From Bog-473 sp963764305 (GTDB taxonomy: Bacteria; Actinomycetota; Acidimicrobiia; Acidimicrobiales; RAAP-2), in NCBI GenBank assembly GCA_963764305.1, contig CAVXSD010000007.1, positions 806,001 through 870,000 of the forward strand: DNA of 64,000 nt, read 5' to 3'. The notes under the pieces were generated by a model that worked only from the letters and a program-made list of their open reading frames with translations, did no database searches and was not told where the DNA came from. The translations under genes were made by a program, and so were the position numbers. Every line of letters starts with the position of its first letter. Positions within the stretch are counted from its first letter, which is position 1. This document shows, one piece after another, positions 9,759 through 17,679 of the stretch.

Positions 9759-10553
9759 TCAATCTCCCATTCGAATCCTCGCCCGCAGCGCTGCGACAGC
9801 GAGGGCCATGCCGACCAGCGCGAGGCCTGACACCGCGGCCAGCCCCTCCAAAAGCGGGCGTAGCTGCCACCCCGACGTGATGAGCGATCGAAGTGCTCCG
9901 AGCAGATACGTCACCGGGTTGTATGTGGCGATCGTGGAGAACCATCCCGTGAGCAGCTGCTTGGGGATCACGGCGTCGGTGAGAAAGAAGAGCGGGAAGA
10001 AGACGACGTAGCACGCATTGACGGCGGCAGGACTGCCTGTCTTCAGTGCGACGGCATAGGGGAAGCATGTGAACGCCAGGCCCCACAGCGCCGAGAAACC
10101 GACGAATACCACGAGACCTGGTAGCCCGGTAACAAAGTGCACCCCCACGATCGCACCGATGGCTATGACGGGCAGGCACAGGGCAGCGATCACCGCCACG
10201 TCGGCCACCATGAGGCCGAGAAGCAGTGCGGACCGCCTGATCGGGGTCATGCAGAGTCGGTCGAAGTACCCGCCCTGGATGTCGGTCACGAGCGCGGGGG
10301 CTCTCGACATGCCGGTTACCGCGAAGGCGATCGCCATGGGGAGGAGGAAAGCTTTGTAGTCGAGCGCTGTGCCGGCCAGCTTCTCGAGGGCGCCGAGGTT
10401 GACCGCGTAGAAGAATGCCGGGACGAAGACGGCCGGAAGGACCGCGGCCGGCTCCCGCGGGATCTGCCGGAGAGCCCGGCCGGCGACTGCTCGGATGTCG
10501 TGGACGAAACCTGCTTCCCGACCCATGACTCCGGCCGACTCAACAGCAGTCAC
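9759..10553 (-). CDS. ABC-2 type transporter permease (DrrB-like)
   Basis: An integral membrane subunit of an export ABC transporter. GTG at 10553-10551 overlaps the stop of the ATPase gene (GTGA), so I use it rather than the longer open frame, giving 264 residues. About six hydrophobic helices follow a short cytoplasmic N-terminus (RALRQIPREPAAVLPAVFVP). The order fits the ABC2_membrane family: a first helix AVFVPAFFYAVNLG, then a conserved YFDRLCMTPIRRSALLLG loop, then several helices. It is coupled to the DrrA-type ATPase upstream, and the pair probably exports a hydrophobic compound or drug. The substrate is not visible from sequence. Confidence 0.85.
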   Translation of the reverse strand: MTAVESAGVMGREAGFVHDIRAVAGRALRQIPREPAAVLPAVFVPAFFYAVNLGALEKLAGTALDYKAFLLPMAIAFAVTGMSRAPALVTDIQGGYFDRLCMTPIRRSALLLGLMVADVAVIAALCLPVIAIGAIVGVHFVTGLPGLVVFVGFSALWGLAFTCFPYAVALKTGSPAAVNACYVVFFPLFFLTDAVIPKQLLTGWFSTIATYNPVTYLLGALRSLITSGWQLRPLLEGLAAVSGLALVGMALAVAALRARIRMGD

Positions 10554-11524
10554 AAGAGGGCGTCGCTTTCCTCGATCCGAGATCCGGTCATTGCCATGAA
10601 GACATCGTCCAAGGTCGGTGTCCGCATGGTAAGGCTCTTGATCTGCAGGCCCGCTCGGCCCAGCGTCACTGCGACCGTGCCGAGGGCCGCTGCGCCGTCC
10701 AGGGTGTTGACGGTCAAATGACCGTCGGTGTTCCATGCGGGCTCGAGCCCTTCGATAGAGCGGAGGGCCTCCAATGCTCCGGTGCCATCCCCCTCGACCT
10801 CGGCCACGATGACGTCGTGGCCGACGGAGTGCTTGAGGACCGCCGGAGAGCCCTCCGCCACCAGGCGGCCGGACGCGATGATGCCCACCCGGTCGGCGAG
10901 GGTGTCGGCCTCGTCGAGGTACTGCGTTGTGAGGAAGATCGTCATGGCGAGCTCCCGGTTCAGGCGCGCGATCTCGGACCAGACCGCCGCCCGGCTGTGG
11001 GGGTCGAGCCCCGTGGTGGGTTCGTCGAGAAACAGGACCTCGGGGTTGTGGACCAGGGCGGCGGCAAGGTCGAGGCGCCTCTTCATCCCGCCCGAGTAGG
11101 TCCCGATGCGCTGATCGATGGCGGCGCCGATGTCAACGAGATCGAGGACCTCTCCGAGTCGCATCCGAATCTGCGCGGCGCTCAGCCCGTAGAGGCGGCC
11201 TTGGAGGGCGAGCAGCTCGCGACCGGTCTGGCGGTCATCGAGGGCCGCGTCCTGGAGAGCGACCCCGATCCGGACGCGGACAGCTTGGGGATCCTCGGTG
11301 ACGTCGTAGCCCGCAACCGAGGCCGTCCCGGCGCTCGGTTGCAGCAGCGTGCACAGGATCCGCACGACCGTCGACTTGCCGGCTCCGTTGGGGCCAAGGA
11401 ACCCGTAGATCTCCCCGCGCTGTACCCAGAGATCAAGACCGTCGACCGCGACGGTCGAGCTGAATCGGCGGACAAGCCCAGCGGTGGACACTGCTCCCGC
11501 CTCATACCGCTGAGAATCAATCAT
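10550..11524 (-). CDS. Daunorubicin-resistance-type ABC transporter ATPase (DrrA-like)
   Basis: The 324-residue ATP-binding subunit drives the ABC-2 permease encoded directly downstream. Motifs in order: Walker A GPNGAGKST near residue 45, Q-loop VALQDAALDD, signature YSGGMKRRLDLA, Walker B LFLDEPTTGLDP, and H-loop region FLTTQYLDEAD, where Gln stands at the usual His (as in many DrrA proteins: TTQYLEEAD). The C-terminal about 100 residues are the accessory DrrA-type domain ending TPTLDDVFMAMTG. The ATG at 11524 abuts the regulator's operator (11531-11547) and the transcript may be nearly leaderless. The divergent TetR gene is the likely repressor. Confidence 0.92.
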   Translation of the reverse strand: MIDSQRYEAGAVSTAGLVRRFSSTVAVDGLDLWVQRGEIYGFLGPNGAGKSTVVRILCTLLQPSAGTASVAGYDVTEDPQAVRVRIGVALQDAALDDRQTGRELLALQGRLYGLSAAQIRMRLGEVLDLVDIGAAIDQRIGTYSGGMKRRLDLAAALVHNPEVLFLDEPTTGLDPHSRAAVWSEIARLNRELAMTIFLTTQYLDEADTLADRVGIIASGRLVAEGSPAVLKHSVGHDVIVAEVEGDGTGALEALRSIEGLEPAWNTDGHLTVNTLDGAAALGTVAVTLGRAGLQIKSLTMRTPTLDDVFMAMTGSRIEESDALL

Positions 11525-11530
11525 TCTTAT

Positions 11531-11547
11531 CAGTATCTACTATACTG
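11531..11547. promoter_or_regulatory. Palindromic operator between ABC exporter and TetR genes
   Basis: CAGTAT-CTACT-ATACTG is a perfect 6-bp inverted repeat with a 5-bp spacer. It lies in the 39-bp gap between the divergent ATPase (minus) and TetR (plus) starts. Its size and place fit a TetR-dimer half-site pair controlling both genes at once. The inner bases TATACT/AGTATA also resemble -10 hexamers for either direction. Binding itself is inference. Confidence 0.6.
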
Positions 11548-11563
11548 GGACGAAGCGCAACCT

Positions 11564-12184
11564 ATGGCTCTTCAACCCCTCACCCCTGAGCGCCGGCGAC
11601 AGCAGACCCGCGAGCACCTCTTGGCCGCCGCGGCGGACGTCTTCGCCGAGCGGGGCTTCCACGGGGCCTCGCTCGATGACGTCGCGGCCGTCGCCGGCTT
11701 CACCAAGGGAGCCGTCTATTCCAACTTCAAGAACAAGGAGGACCTGTTCCTCGCCTTGTTCAAGGCGAACTACGACCGAGAGATGCAGTCCCTCAGAGCT
11801 ACGCTCACGGGCTCCGAGGCCCCACCAGAGGCCCGCATCTCGGACTTCGTTGCCTTGATCCGAGACGAGACTCGTCGGTCCAGAAACATGGGATTGCTCT
11901 ATCAGGAGTTCTGGCTCTATGCCGCTCGCAACCCGGCCGCTCGAGAGCAACTAACCGAAATCGAAGACGAGGGCGTACAAGCGCTCGCCGAGATCATTGA
12001 AACTGAGAGGCGGCGCCAGGGCATTGAGCCCTTGGAGTCGGCCGTTCAGGCGGCCAGGCTGATAGAAGTCCTTTTTCGCGGCATCGGACAACTGCGCGTC
12101 CTCCAACCCGACGTAGCCGATGACACGTTGGTCGAGGCGGCGATCTCATTCGTGGCGCGAGCACTTGGCGCCGACATCGATTGA
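11564..12184 (+). CDS. TetR/AcrR family transcriptional regulator
   Basis: A 206-residue regulator with the N-terminal TetR helix-turn-helix at about residues 10-60 (HLLAAAADVFAERGFHGASL, then FTKGAVYSNFKNKEDLFLAL). The C-terminal all-helical ligand/dimer domain has no close named subfamily that I recognise. The ATG at 11564 is chosen because the HTH begins right after it, although the frame is open upstream. It is divergent from the ABC exporter and separated from it only by the palindrome at 11531-11547, so it most likely represses the exporter and itself until a toxic ligand binds. Confidence 0.9.
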   Translation: MALQPLTPERRRQQTREHLLAAAADVFAERGFHGASLDDVAAVAGFTKGAVYSNFKNKEDLFLALFKANYDREMQSLRATLTGSEAPPEARISDFVALIRDETRRSRNMGLLYQEFWLYAARNPAAREQLTEIEDEGVQALAEIIETERRRQGIEPLESAVQAARLIEVLFRGIGQLRVLQPDVADDTLVEAAISFVARALGADID

Positions 12185-12239
12185 GTGGGTCTCAATGTCG
12201 TGCGAATCGTGGCAAGCCGAATTGGCCATCCAATGAACA

Positions 12240-12305
12240 GGACTGCATGATGACGTAACGGACGCCGTGCCGTTCGAGGACCTCGAGAAGTTCGCCGGTC
12301 GATAT
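12240..12305 (-). pseudogene. Nucleotidyltransferase N-terminal relic (toxin-like partner of the HTH gene)
   Basis: On the minus strand directly after the HTH fragment, the peptide STGELLEVLERHGVRYVIM is readable. It is the typical N-terminus of the small nucleotidyltransferase-fold proteins (..EHGVDYVVIGGFAA..) that follow such XRE genes in actinobacteria. The match stops right after YVIM, before the GG/GS catalytic motif, so only the first about 20 residues survive. The call rests on a short motif plus gene order. Confidence 0.4.
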
Positions 12306-12314
12306 GGGACAGGT

Positions 12315-12665
12315 TCAGGCTCGAGCTTCAACAGGATCACGTCGTTGCATCTCATCGTGGGACCGGACCCTCTCCAAGAGATCGGCCAGCCGCTGGGCGG
12401 GTGTCATCTTGAGGTGCTCGTCGATGACGGTCACGCTCGATTCGTCGAGCCTGGAGATATGGAAGGAGAGTTCGAGGCCGCAACCGCGGATCGCGTTGCG
12501 GAGCGTTTCCAGGCTTAGAGTCACATCGCCTCGTTCCCAGCGAGCGATCACGGACTGCGGCTTGCCGAACTTCTGCCTGAGCTCGGCCTGCGTCAGGCCG
12601 GCCCGAAGCCTGGCTTCTCAGATCACTGAGTCACTGCAGGTCGACGTGGCCAGCCTCGCCGACGT
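12315..12665 (-). pseudogene. XRE-family HTH (antitoxin-like) gene with in-frame stop
   Basis: The readable protein is ..EARLRAGLTQAELRQKFGKPQ followed by SVIARWERGDVTLSLETLR, a clear Xre-type helix-turn-helix, then a helical tail ending AQRLADLLERVRSHDEMQRR. A TGA at 12620-12618 stands where related proteins have Arg (SDSVI-stop-EARLRAG), so the N-terminus is cut off. Only an internal restart could give the 78-residue frame 12315-12551, which lacks the first HTH helices. With the nucleotidyltransferase relic downstream, this is a decayed HTH-nucleotidyltransferase toxin-antitoxin-like pair at the island's end. Confidence 0.6.
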
Positions 12666-12821
12666 CATCCGCTCGAAAAAGGCGGCGGGCGCGAGAAGGA
12701 CAGGACCGTTCTGCCGATATTCCGACAAGTCCTCGAACGCTCTCGATCGATCGGATACGAAGGACCCGACATCGGATTCTGATGGCACGTAGGAGAGGAC
12801 CCATGTGCGTTCGTAGAATCA

Positions 12822-12867
12822 GTGGGCCGCCCGGGTCTCGATCCCGGCACCTCGGGATTAACAGTCC
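12822..12867 (-). pseudogene. tRNA 3'-half remnant (att site), uninterrupted
   Basis: On the minus strand this reads GGACTGTTAATCCCGAGG, then a T-arm and acceptor 3' strand identical to the tRNA-Lys at 24027-24102 (GTGCCGGGATCGAGACCCGG.. GCGGCCCAC). No D-arm or 5' acceptor strand precedes it, so it cannot be a working tRNA. The anticodon-loop triplet reads GTT here instead of TTT. Such 3' halves starting in the anticodon loop are the usual crossover product of tRNA-targeting integrases. This copy carries no intron, in contrast to the one at 15728-15766. Confidence 0.75.
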
Positions 12868-13028
12868 AGGTCAAGGCGTTGCAGGGTGAGTCTTCCGGTT
12901 GTAGCACGTCTCAAAACCGCTGGTGCAAGCGAAAACGAATGACGGTGTCCGTGAGGGATTGAAACGGCCTGAAACGTAGTGCAACAAACTTGTTGGGACC
13001 GGCGACGACGTTCTGTTGTGGTCGATGT
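12868..13028 (-). repeat. Island distal-end repeat, copy 2
   Basis: Follows the tRNA remnant with the same outer words as the copies at 398-580 and 17680-17845: CCAGGTCAAG, GCACGTCTCAAAAC, GCTGGTGCAAGCGA, GACGGTG, TGAAACGGCCTGAAAC, GTGCAACA, TTGTTGGGACCGGCGAC and TGTTGTGGTC. An imperfect inverted pair (ACGTCTCA with TGAGACG in the third copy) frames the core. It marks the distal end of the island extending to 15727. Confidence 0.65.
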
Positions 13029-13233
13029 TGATTTAACAATCTGAGTGTCGCCGCAGAGGACGGCACTGTCTTGCCCCTCGCGGCGCACAACGGGGCGAGG
13101 GGTTTCGTCGAGAGTCATCCGGTATCCGGCGGTTGCGGGTGGTCACGCGATCGATCCAGCGCGCCTCAGAGCAATCAGTACCACAATCGTCGTGCGAAAG
13201 CGCCATCCGGGTTCCCAGGTGTCGAATGGAAGA

Positions 13234-13740
13234 TCAGCCCGAGGCGACTCCGAGTGAATCCCAGAGGGCCTCCGCCACCTTGTTGGCAATACCTATCTCG
13301 TTGATCAAGCGAGTGATGATCAAGCCTCCGCTGTGAATCTGAGCTGTGGTTCCTTCCGTCGACCGCTCCAGCCACACATGCGGCGTGGAGATCATTCCTT
13401 TCTCGACGTCGATCACATCCTTGTCGCCATCTTTAGCAACGACCTTGTACGCCGTCGGCCATTTTCAGACTTCGTTGCCTTGTCTTCGAGGCCCGCGGCC
13501 ATGGTGTCGCAGCGATTCACCAGTTGACCAAGGTCGGCGGCTTCTTCGTCCGTCAGGTCGCCCAATCCGGCTGCGTGCCGTTTCGGTCGGCGACAAGATA
13601 GCTCCGATACGCCGCCCGCCCGGTAGGCGAATGGGCGTGTCCGGCGTAGATCAGGTCATCCTCGAACAGAACGCCACCCAGTGCTGCGTCACCGAGCGCA
13701 TGTTTGGCGCAGACAAAGCAGTCCGTCGGACACTGTTTCT
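13234..13740 (-). pseudogene. HIT-family (histidine triad) gene fossil with frameshifts
   Basis: Minus-strand pieces in successive frames read DCFVCAKHALGDAALGG, then FEDDLIYAGHAHSPTGRAAY, then GLGDLTDEEAADLGQLVNRC. This is the order found in the N-terminal half of HIT-like nucleotide hydrolases (CFVC zinc-type start, DEEA..LG helix). The expected HxHxH triad is not found. A further coding-looking stretch (KVVAKDGDKDVIDVEKG through NKVAEALWDSLG, 13234-13440) follows after another frame change and does not match HIT, so it may be a second gene's remains. At least two indels are needed, so the gene is dead. Confidence 0.5.
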
Positions 13741-13968
13741 TTGCCCATCACGCAAAGCATTCCCCATCAGTTGGTCGCTCCGCCAGATCCCCACGGTCAC
13801 GACCGATGCCCTATCCCGCTGGTGCCGAACTCCCCACCGGTCTTGGCGAACAGGGGCATCGTGCGGCGTCATCAGATGCGACGCACCGAGCGCTGTGCCA
13901 GGACCTTTAGGCGACAGATCTCAGCCATCGGTGCTGGAACGTCTTTGGCGCGCGAGGATGGCGTGTAC

Positions 13969-15432
13969 ATGGAGCCGAACGACGAACGAGCTGGTGGAGA
14001 GGTCCCGAAGAGGACGCTCGAGGTCCACTTCAAGTTGTTTGGCACTGATGGGGTGTCGCTTCAATCCCAAGAGCTTTCAAAGGCGCTTGGCGCGAGGGGC
14101 TGGCGGGCCTTCTCCTGTGCCTCTGACGTGCCGCCACATGCTGAAGGCTTGACGTTGCCGGAACTCTCCTACCAGTCGCCCGATGCTGTCGCGCTACTGA
14201 AGAAGGTCTTCTCGACCTCCGACGGTCATCAGCCGGCGTCGGACGGGGACAGCCTCGTCATGGAGATCATCAAGCGTGCGGAGCGAATCCGGCGACGGGT
14301 TGAGGACTACGTGGATGCCTGGAAGATCCCGTTGCTGCATATTCGCAACATTATGTCGCTGCCGTACAACCTTCCGGCCACGCTTGCTATGTACAACCTG
14401 GCGAATGAACGGCCCGACATCGGCTTTCTCATGCAGCACCACGACATCTATTGGGAAGGCCCCAATGCCAAGAATTTCCTGACGCCATACGAACAAGTCA
14501 ACGACATGATGGATCGCATCATGTGTCCGTCGTTGCCCAATGCGCGCCACGTACTCATCAACCCCCTAGCTGCTGAGGCGTTGCGTGCAAGAAAGGGTAT
14601 CGTCGGCACCATCGTTCCCGATGGGTTCGACTTCGATCGGGACGTACCGGTCATCGACGAGCCCGCCTTCCGCAACCGGCTCCAGGTGCTGGTCGGTGAT
14701 CCCAGACCCGTGGGCGCTGATGACCTGGTGGTGGCGATGCCGGCGAGAATCGCCATCAACAAGGCGATCGAACTGGCCATTCAGTTTGTGGCGGCACTGA
14801 ATCTTGAGCGCACGGCTCTCGAGAGCGCGCCAGACGGCTTAGGGCGGAATCGACGGCGGTTCAGCACCGCCAGCAGCATCGTTCTGTTACTACCCCAAGG
14901 CGAGGATCTCGACGACAACCGGCCCTACTTCGAAAGACTGCTGTCCTACGCTCAGCAGCGAAGGATCAAGCTCGCCTACGGGGGCAATATCGTCGTGCCT
15001 GACCGACGATTCCACCATGACGACCCCGACCATTATCCCTTCTATGGCACCTATCGCGCCGTCGACCTTGTCTGCTATCCGCCTGAGCACGAAGGATTCG
15101 GCAACCAGGCGATCGAGACGGTCTGGGCGAAACGACCCTTGGCCGTCCTTGAATATCCGGTGTTCAAACGATTCGTCCGCGACCATATTCCCCACTACAT
15201 CTCGCTGGGGGACACGGAACAGCTTGAACGGCTGACCGAGTTCGGAGGGCTGCATCAACTTCGCCACGACATCCTCGGCGGAGCTGTAAAACGGGCCATC
15301 ACGGTGCTCACCGATCATGACCTCGAGAGGCGCTGGACAGATGAGAATTTCACCACGCTGCGCTCGTTCTGTGGGATGGACACGGTTGCCGCCGAGTACA
15401 TCCGGCTCTACGCCGAGCTAATAAGGAGTTAG
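13969..15432 (+). CDS. Glycosyltransferase family 4 protein
   Basis: A 487-residue GT-B fold sugar transferase, probably using a nucleotide sugar. The ATG at 13969 is preferred over the longer open frame because the upstream 96 codons overlap the HIT fossil on the other strand and look non-coding. Visible marks: an N-terminal Rossmann-like start (FKLFGTDGVSLQSQELSKAL), the mid-region FLMQHHDIYWEGPNAKNFL, the linker TIVPDGFDFDRD, and the C-terminal donor-site motif CYPPEHEGFGNQAIE (the E-x7-E type seen in GT4). The QHHDIYWE stretch resembles mannosylglucosylglycerate-synthase-like enzymes, so a compatible-solute or glycoside product is possible. It is the only intact gene of its small island. 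Confidence 0.8.
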   Translation: MEPNDERAGGEVPKRTLEVHFKLFGTDGVSLQSQELSKALGARGWRAFSCASDVPPHAEGLTLPELSYQSPDAVALLKKVFSTSDGHQPASDGDSLVMEIIKRAERIRRRVEDYVDAWKIPLLHIRNIMSLPYNLPATLAMYNLANERPDIGFLMQHHDIYWEGPNAKNFLTPYEQVNDMMDRIMCPSLPNARHVLINPLAAEALRARKGIVGTIVPDGFDFDRDVPVIDEPAFRNRLQVLVGDPRPVGADDLVVAMPARIAINKAIELAIQFVAALNLERTALESAPDGLGRNRRRFSTASSIVLLLPQGEDLDDNRPYFERLLSYAQQRRIKLAYGGNIVVPDRRFHHDDPDHYPFYGTYRAVDLVCYPPEHEGFGNQAIETVWAKRPLAVLEYPVFKRFVRDHIPHYISLGDTEQLERLTEFGGLHQLRHDILGGAVKRAITVLTDHDLERRWTDENFTTLRSFCGMDTVAAEYIRLYAELIRS

Positions 15433-15648
15433 ACCGTAGCGATCCACCTCGACCACGGCGGCCCGACGACAACGGCGCGATTGTCCGGCGGCGTTGTCGC
15501 CATTGGACTGCCCCACATCTGCCGAGGTGTCCCGATGGCGTAGAGGGTTGCTTGGTGGGGTGCCACACATACATCGCGTGCCCGGCATATGTGCAGCGCA
15601 TGACCCACTGGTGGTCGACGTACTCGGTGTGCACATCGTCGTAACGGT

Positions 15649-15766
15649 GGCTTCTCTGCCAATTGTTGGGACCGGAGTTGAGGCATTGGAAGCTTCCCTC
15701 CGAAATCCCCCCACTGACTAGGAACTATGGTGGGCCGCCCGGGTCTCGATCCCGGCACCTTGGGAT
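15649..15766 (-). repeat. Island proximal-end repeat plus tRNA-Lys 3' half (att), copy 1
   Basis: Matches 23948-24063 with only scattered changes: GGCTTCTC.GCCAATTGTTGGGACCGGAGTTGA, GCATTGGAAGC, CCGAAATCCCCCCACTGAC, AGGAACT, then the tRNA 3' half with ACCA (15728-15766). On the minus strand the tRNA part begins ATCCCAAGG at the exact point where the group II intron ends, so the intron splits the remnant in the anticodon loop. The 215 bases to the left (15433-15648) hold no gene I can support. A minus-strand stretch around 15530-15640 could be a short relic. Confidence 0.75.
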
Positions 15767-15806
15767 ATTGCGGTAGGGACCGCCCTCTCGGACGGCCCCC
15801 CGCACA

Positions 15807-15839
15807 GATCCCAGCGTGCACTGCTAGCGCACTGGGCTC
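15807..15839 (-). ncRNA. Group II intron domain V
   Basis: The minus strand reads GAGCCCAGTGCG-CTAG-CAGTGCACGCTGGGATC: a 33-nt hairpin with AGC near the base, a short loop and an internal bulge. This is the catalytic domain V shape. The maturase stop codon (TAG, 15826-15824) lies inside it, so the protein's last residues and the ribozyme core share bases. Domain VI follows at about 15767-15806. Confidence 0.75.
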
Positions 15840-17317
15840 CTGCCTTGGGTGCGAACGTTGAAGCGCACGATCGGGAAGGGGTGCTTCGGACGGGCAGGTG
15901 GTAGCCACCGCGTGACGTGGAGGCTCATCCGATGCCAGTTGACCCGAGTGCGCTGGCTGCGACGCCGGAGCGCCTTGAACCAGTGCCGGATCACCTGATC
16001 TCGGAACGCCGCCACCGCCTCGGTGTTGCCGGGCACGGCGTAGTAGGCGAGATGTCCTCGCACCACCGAGCCGAGCCACTTCCCCTGCTCGGGGATAGGA
16101 AGATGTCGACGTCGCTTGATCTGGTCTTTGACCTCGGCAAGCTTGGCCCGCATCCGCTTCGAGATGGTCTTACGCCTCAGCCAGAATCCCCCGCTCTTGT
16201 TCTTCCCGCACATGTGTGTGAAGCCCAGGAAGTCGAAGGTCTCGGGCTTCCCGTCGCCTCGGCCCCCACGTGCCCGGGCGGCGTTGCGCCCGAACTCGAT
16301 GAGCCTCGTCTTGTCGGGATGCAGTTCCAGGTTGAACTTCGAGAACCGCTCTCGGAGGTCGTTGAGGAACTGCTCGGCGTCAGCCCTGTGCTCGAACCCG
16401 GCCACGAAGTCATCGGCAAACCTCACGATGATCACATCACCGTGGGCGTGGCGACGCCTCCACTGCCGGACCCATCGGTCGAGGACGTAATGGAGGTAGA
16501 TGTTGGCGAGCAACGGCGAAGCCGACGCACCCTGGGGCGCCCCGACTTCGCTCGCCGTCCATCTCCCGTCCTCGATCACCCCTGCGTTGACCCATTTCTG
16601 GATCAGCCGCAGGACCCTCTTGTCCGCTATGCGGTGCTCGACGAACCGTGCCAGCCAGTCGTGATCGAGACTGGTGAAGAACTCTTTGACATCGGCGTCA
16701 AGTACCCAGTTCACCTTCTTCCGTTCGATCCCGACCGTCAGCGCATCGAGCGCATCATGGGGACTTCGCCCCGGTCGGAATCCATAGGAGAAGCCGAGAA
16801 AGTCCTCCTCGTAGACGGCGTTGAGCACCTCGACGACGGCCCGCTGGACGATCTTGTCCTCCAGCGTGGCGATGCCGAGCGGTCGCTGCCGCCCGTCCGC
16901 CTTCTCGATGTACACCCTCCGAGACGGGCTCGCCCGGTATGAGCCGCTCTGGACCCTTTGGTGCAGGTCTTGGAGTTTCTCGTCCAAGCCGACCCCATAG
17001 GCCCCCCACGTCACCTTGTCCACGCCCGGTGCGGCCTGGGGGCGAATCGCCCAGTAGGCCGCCCGGAGGCGGTTCAGATCAACGTGGTGCAGCAGAGCGG
17101 TGAACCGTGCATCTTTGTCCCTTCGTGCTACTTCACGCACACGATCCAGCCCGCTTGACACGTCTGGCCCGGCACTGCGTCCGGGACGTGGTGGGTCGTC
17201 CGTGTTCCCCTCGGCCAGCCCCCTTTCCTCCACCACCTCCGCCGCCGGTCTCCCGGCCTTGTTCGGTGGCTTCGCAGGTACTACGGGGCTGTCAGACTTC
17301 CCACGTTCGTACGTCAC
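15824..17317 (-). CDS. ltrA: Group II intron reverse transcriptase/maturase
   Basis: The 497-residue intron-encoded protein splices its RNA and copies it into DNA targets. RT domain about residues 70-350: DKVTWGAYG, RPLGIATLEDKIVQ, YGFRPGRSPHDAL, DADVKEFFTSLDHDWL, APQGASASPLLANIYLHYVL and the catalytic box VRFADDF (residues 298-304, Phe replacing the usual Tyr). A maturase/DNA-binding region follows (KAL..R.....WHRMS..). There is no HNH endonuclease domain at the C-terminus, so this is an En-minus type that primes without its own nick. The start is GTG at 17317. All key Asp residues are present, so it looks functional. Confidence 0.95.
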   Translation of the reverse strand: MTYERGKSDSPVVPAKPPNKAGRPAAEVVEERGLAEGNTDDPPRPGRSAGPDVSSGLDRVREVARRDKDARFTALLHHVDLNRLRAAYWAIRPQAAPGVDKVTWGAYGVGLDEKLQDLHQRVQSGSYRASPSRRVYIEKADGRQRPLGIATLEDKIVQRAVVEVLNAVYEEDFLGFSYGFRPGRSPHDALDALTVGIERKKVNWVLDADVKEFFTSLDHDWLARFVEHRIADKRVLRLIQKWVNAGVIEDGRWTASEVGAPQGASASPLLANIYLHYVLDRWVRQWRRRHAHGDVIIVRFADDFVAGFEHRADAEQFLNDLRERFSKFNLELHPDKTRLIEFGRNAARARGGRGDGKPETFDFLGFTHMCGKNKSGGFWLRRKTISKRMRAKLAEVKDQIKRRRHLPIPEQGKWLGSVVRGHLAYYAVPGNTEAVAAFRDQVIRHWFKALRRRSQRTRVNWHRMSLHVTRWLPPARPKHPFPIVRFNVRTQGRSPVR

Positions 17318-17679
17318 AGGATTACGGCTTTGGCCTTGCCTGTGCGGCCCGGTCGGCGATCAACCGGCCGGGCGAGCGTGGGATCTCCCGGTTCTCGCGC
17401 ATGGAGACTCCGTGCATGCTCAGGTTCTCAGACCGCGCGGGGTCCGCTGACGGCTCGCGATAGCGCCGCCTGCGATGTGGCCTTCCGCTTCTCATAACAG
17501 CGTCGGCACCCCGGATTCTTGATTTCGCGGCTCAATAGCCCAGCCTGCACGTACCCCTGCCAACGCTTCGCCTGCGCCCTTGCGGACGCCGACGCATGAC
17601 TCGGGGCCATCGTGGGTCGCTACCCCTTCGACGTAGAGCGTTCTCATCTCCTTCTCCATGCCGGTTTATCCCGGCGCTC

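Larger units (their letters stand above)
15767..17679 (-). mobile_element. Group II intron (complete), inserted in a tRNA anticodon-loop remnant
   Basis: A ribozyme plus maturase retroelement of about 1.9 kb. Minus-strand 5' end GAGCGCCGGGATAAACCGGC, then a structured leader of about 360 nt, the maturase, domain V (15807-15839) and a domain VI hairpin with the branch-type CTACC, ending ..GCAAT. The exons are CCTGGACTTTTA on the 5' side and ATCCCAAGG on the 3' side. Joined, these give the anticodon-loop sequence of the tRNA-Lys at 24027-24102 with an island-specific sequence upstream. The exact ends are set by this comparison, give or take one or two bases. Confidence 0.85.

Noticed and set aside
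10718..11563. Upstream extension of the TetR frame
   Set aside because: It is antisense to the ABC ATPase and lacks any protein-like pattern; the TetR fold starts at 11564.
12182..12225. Rho-independent terminator after the TetR gene
   Set aside because: ATTGAG-tgggt-CTCAAT forms a 6-bp stem overlapping the stop but no T-run follows, so I do not call it.
12822..12867. A tRNA-Asn(GTT) gene
   Set aside because: The anticodon loop, T-arm and 3' acceptor strand are present but the 5' acceptor strand and D-arm are missing, so it is an att remnant, not a tRNA gene.
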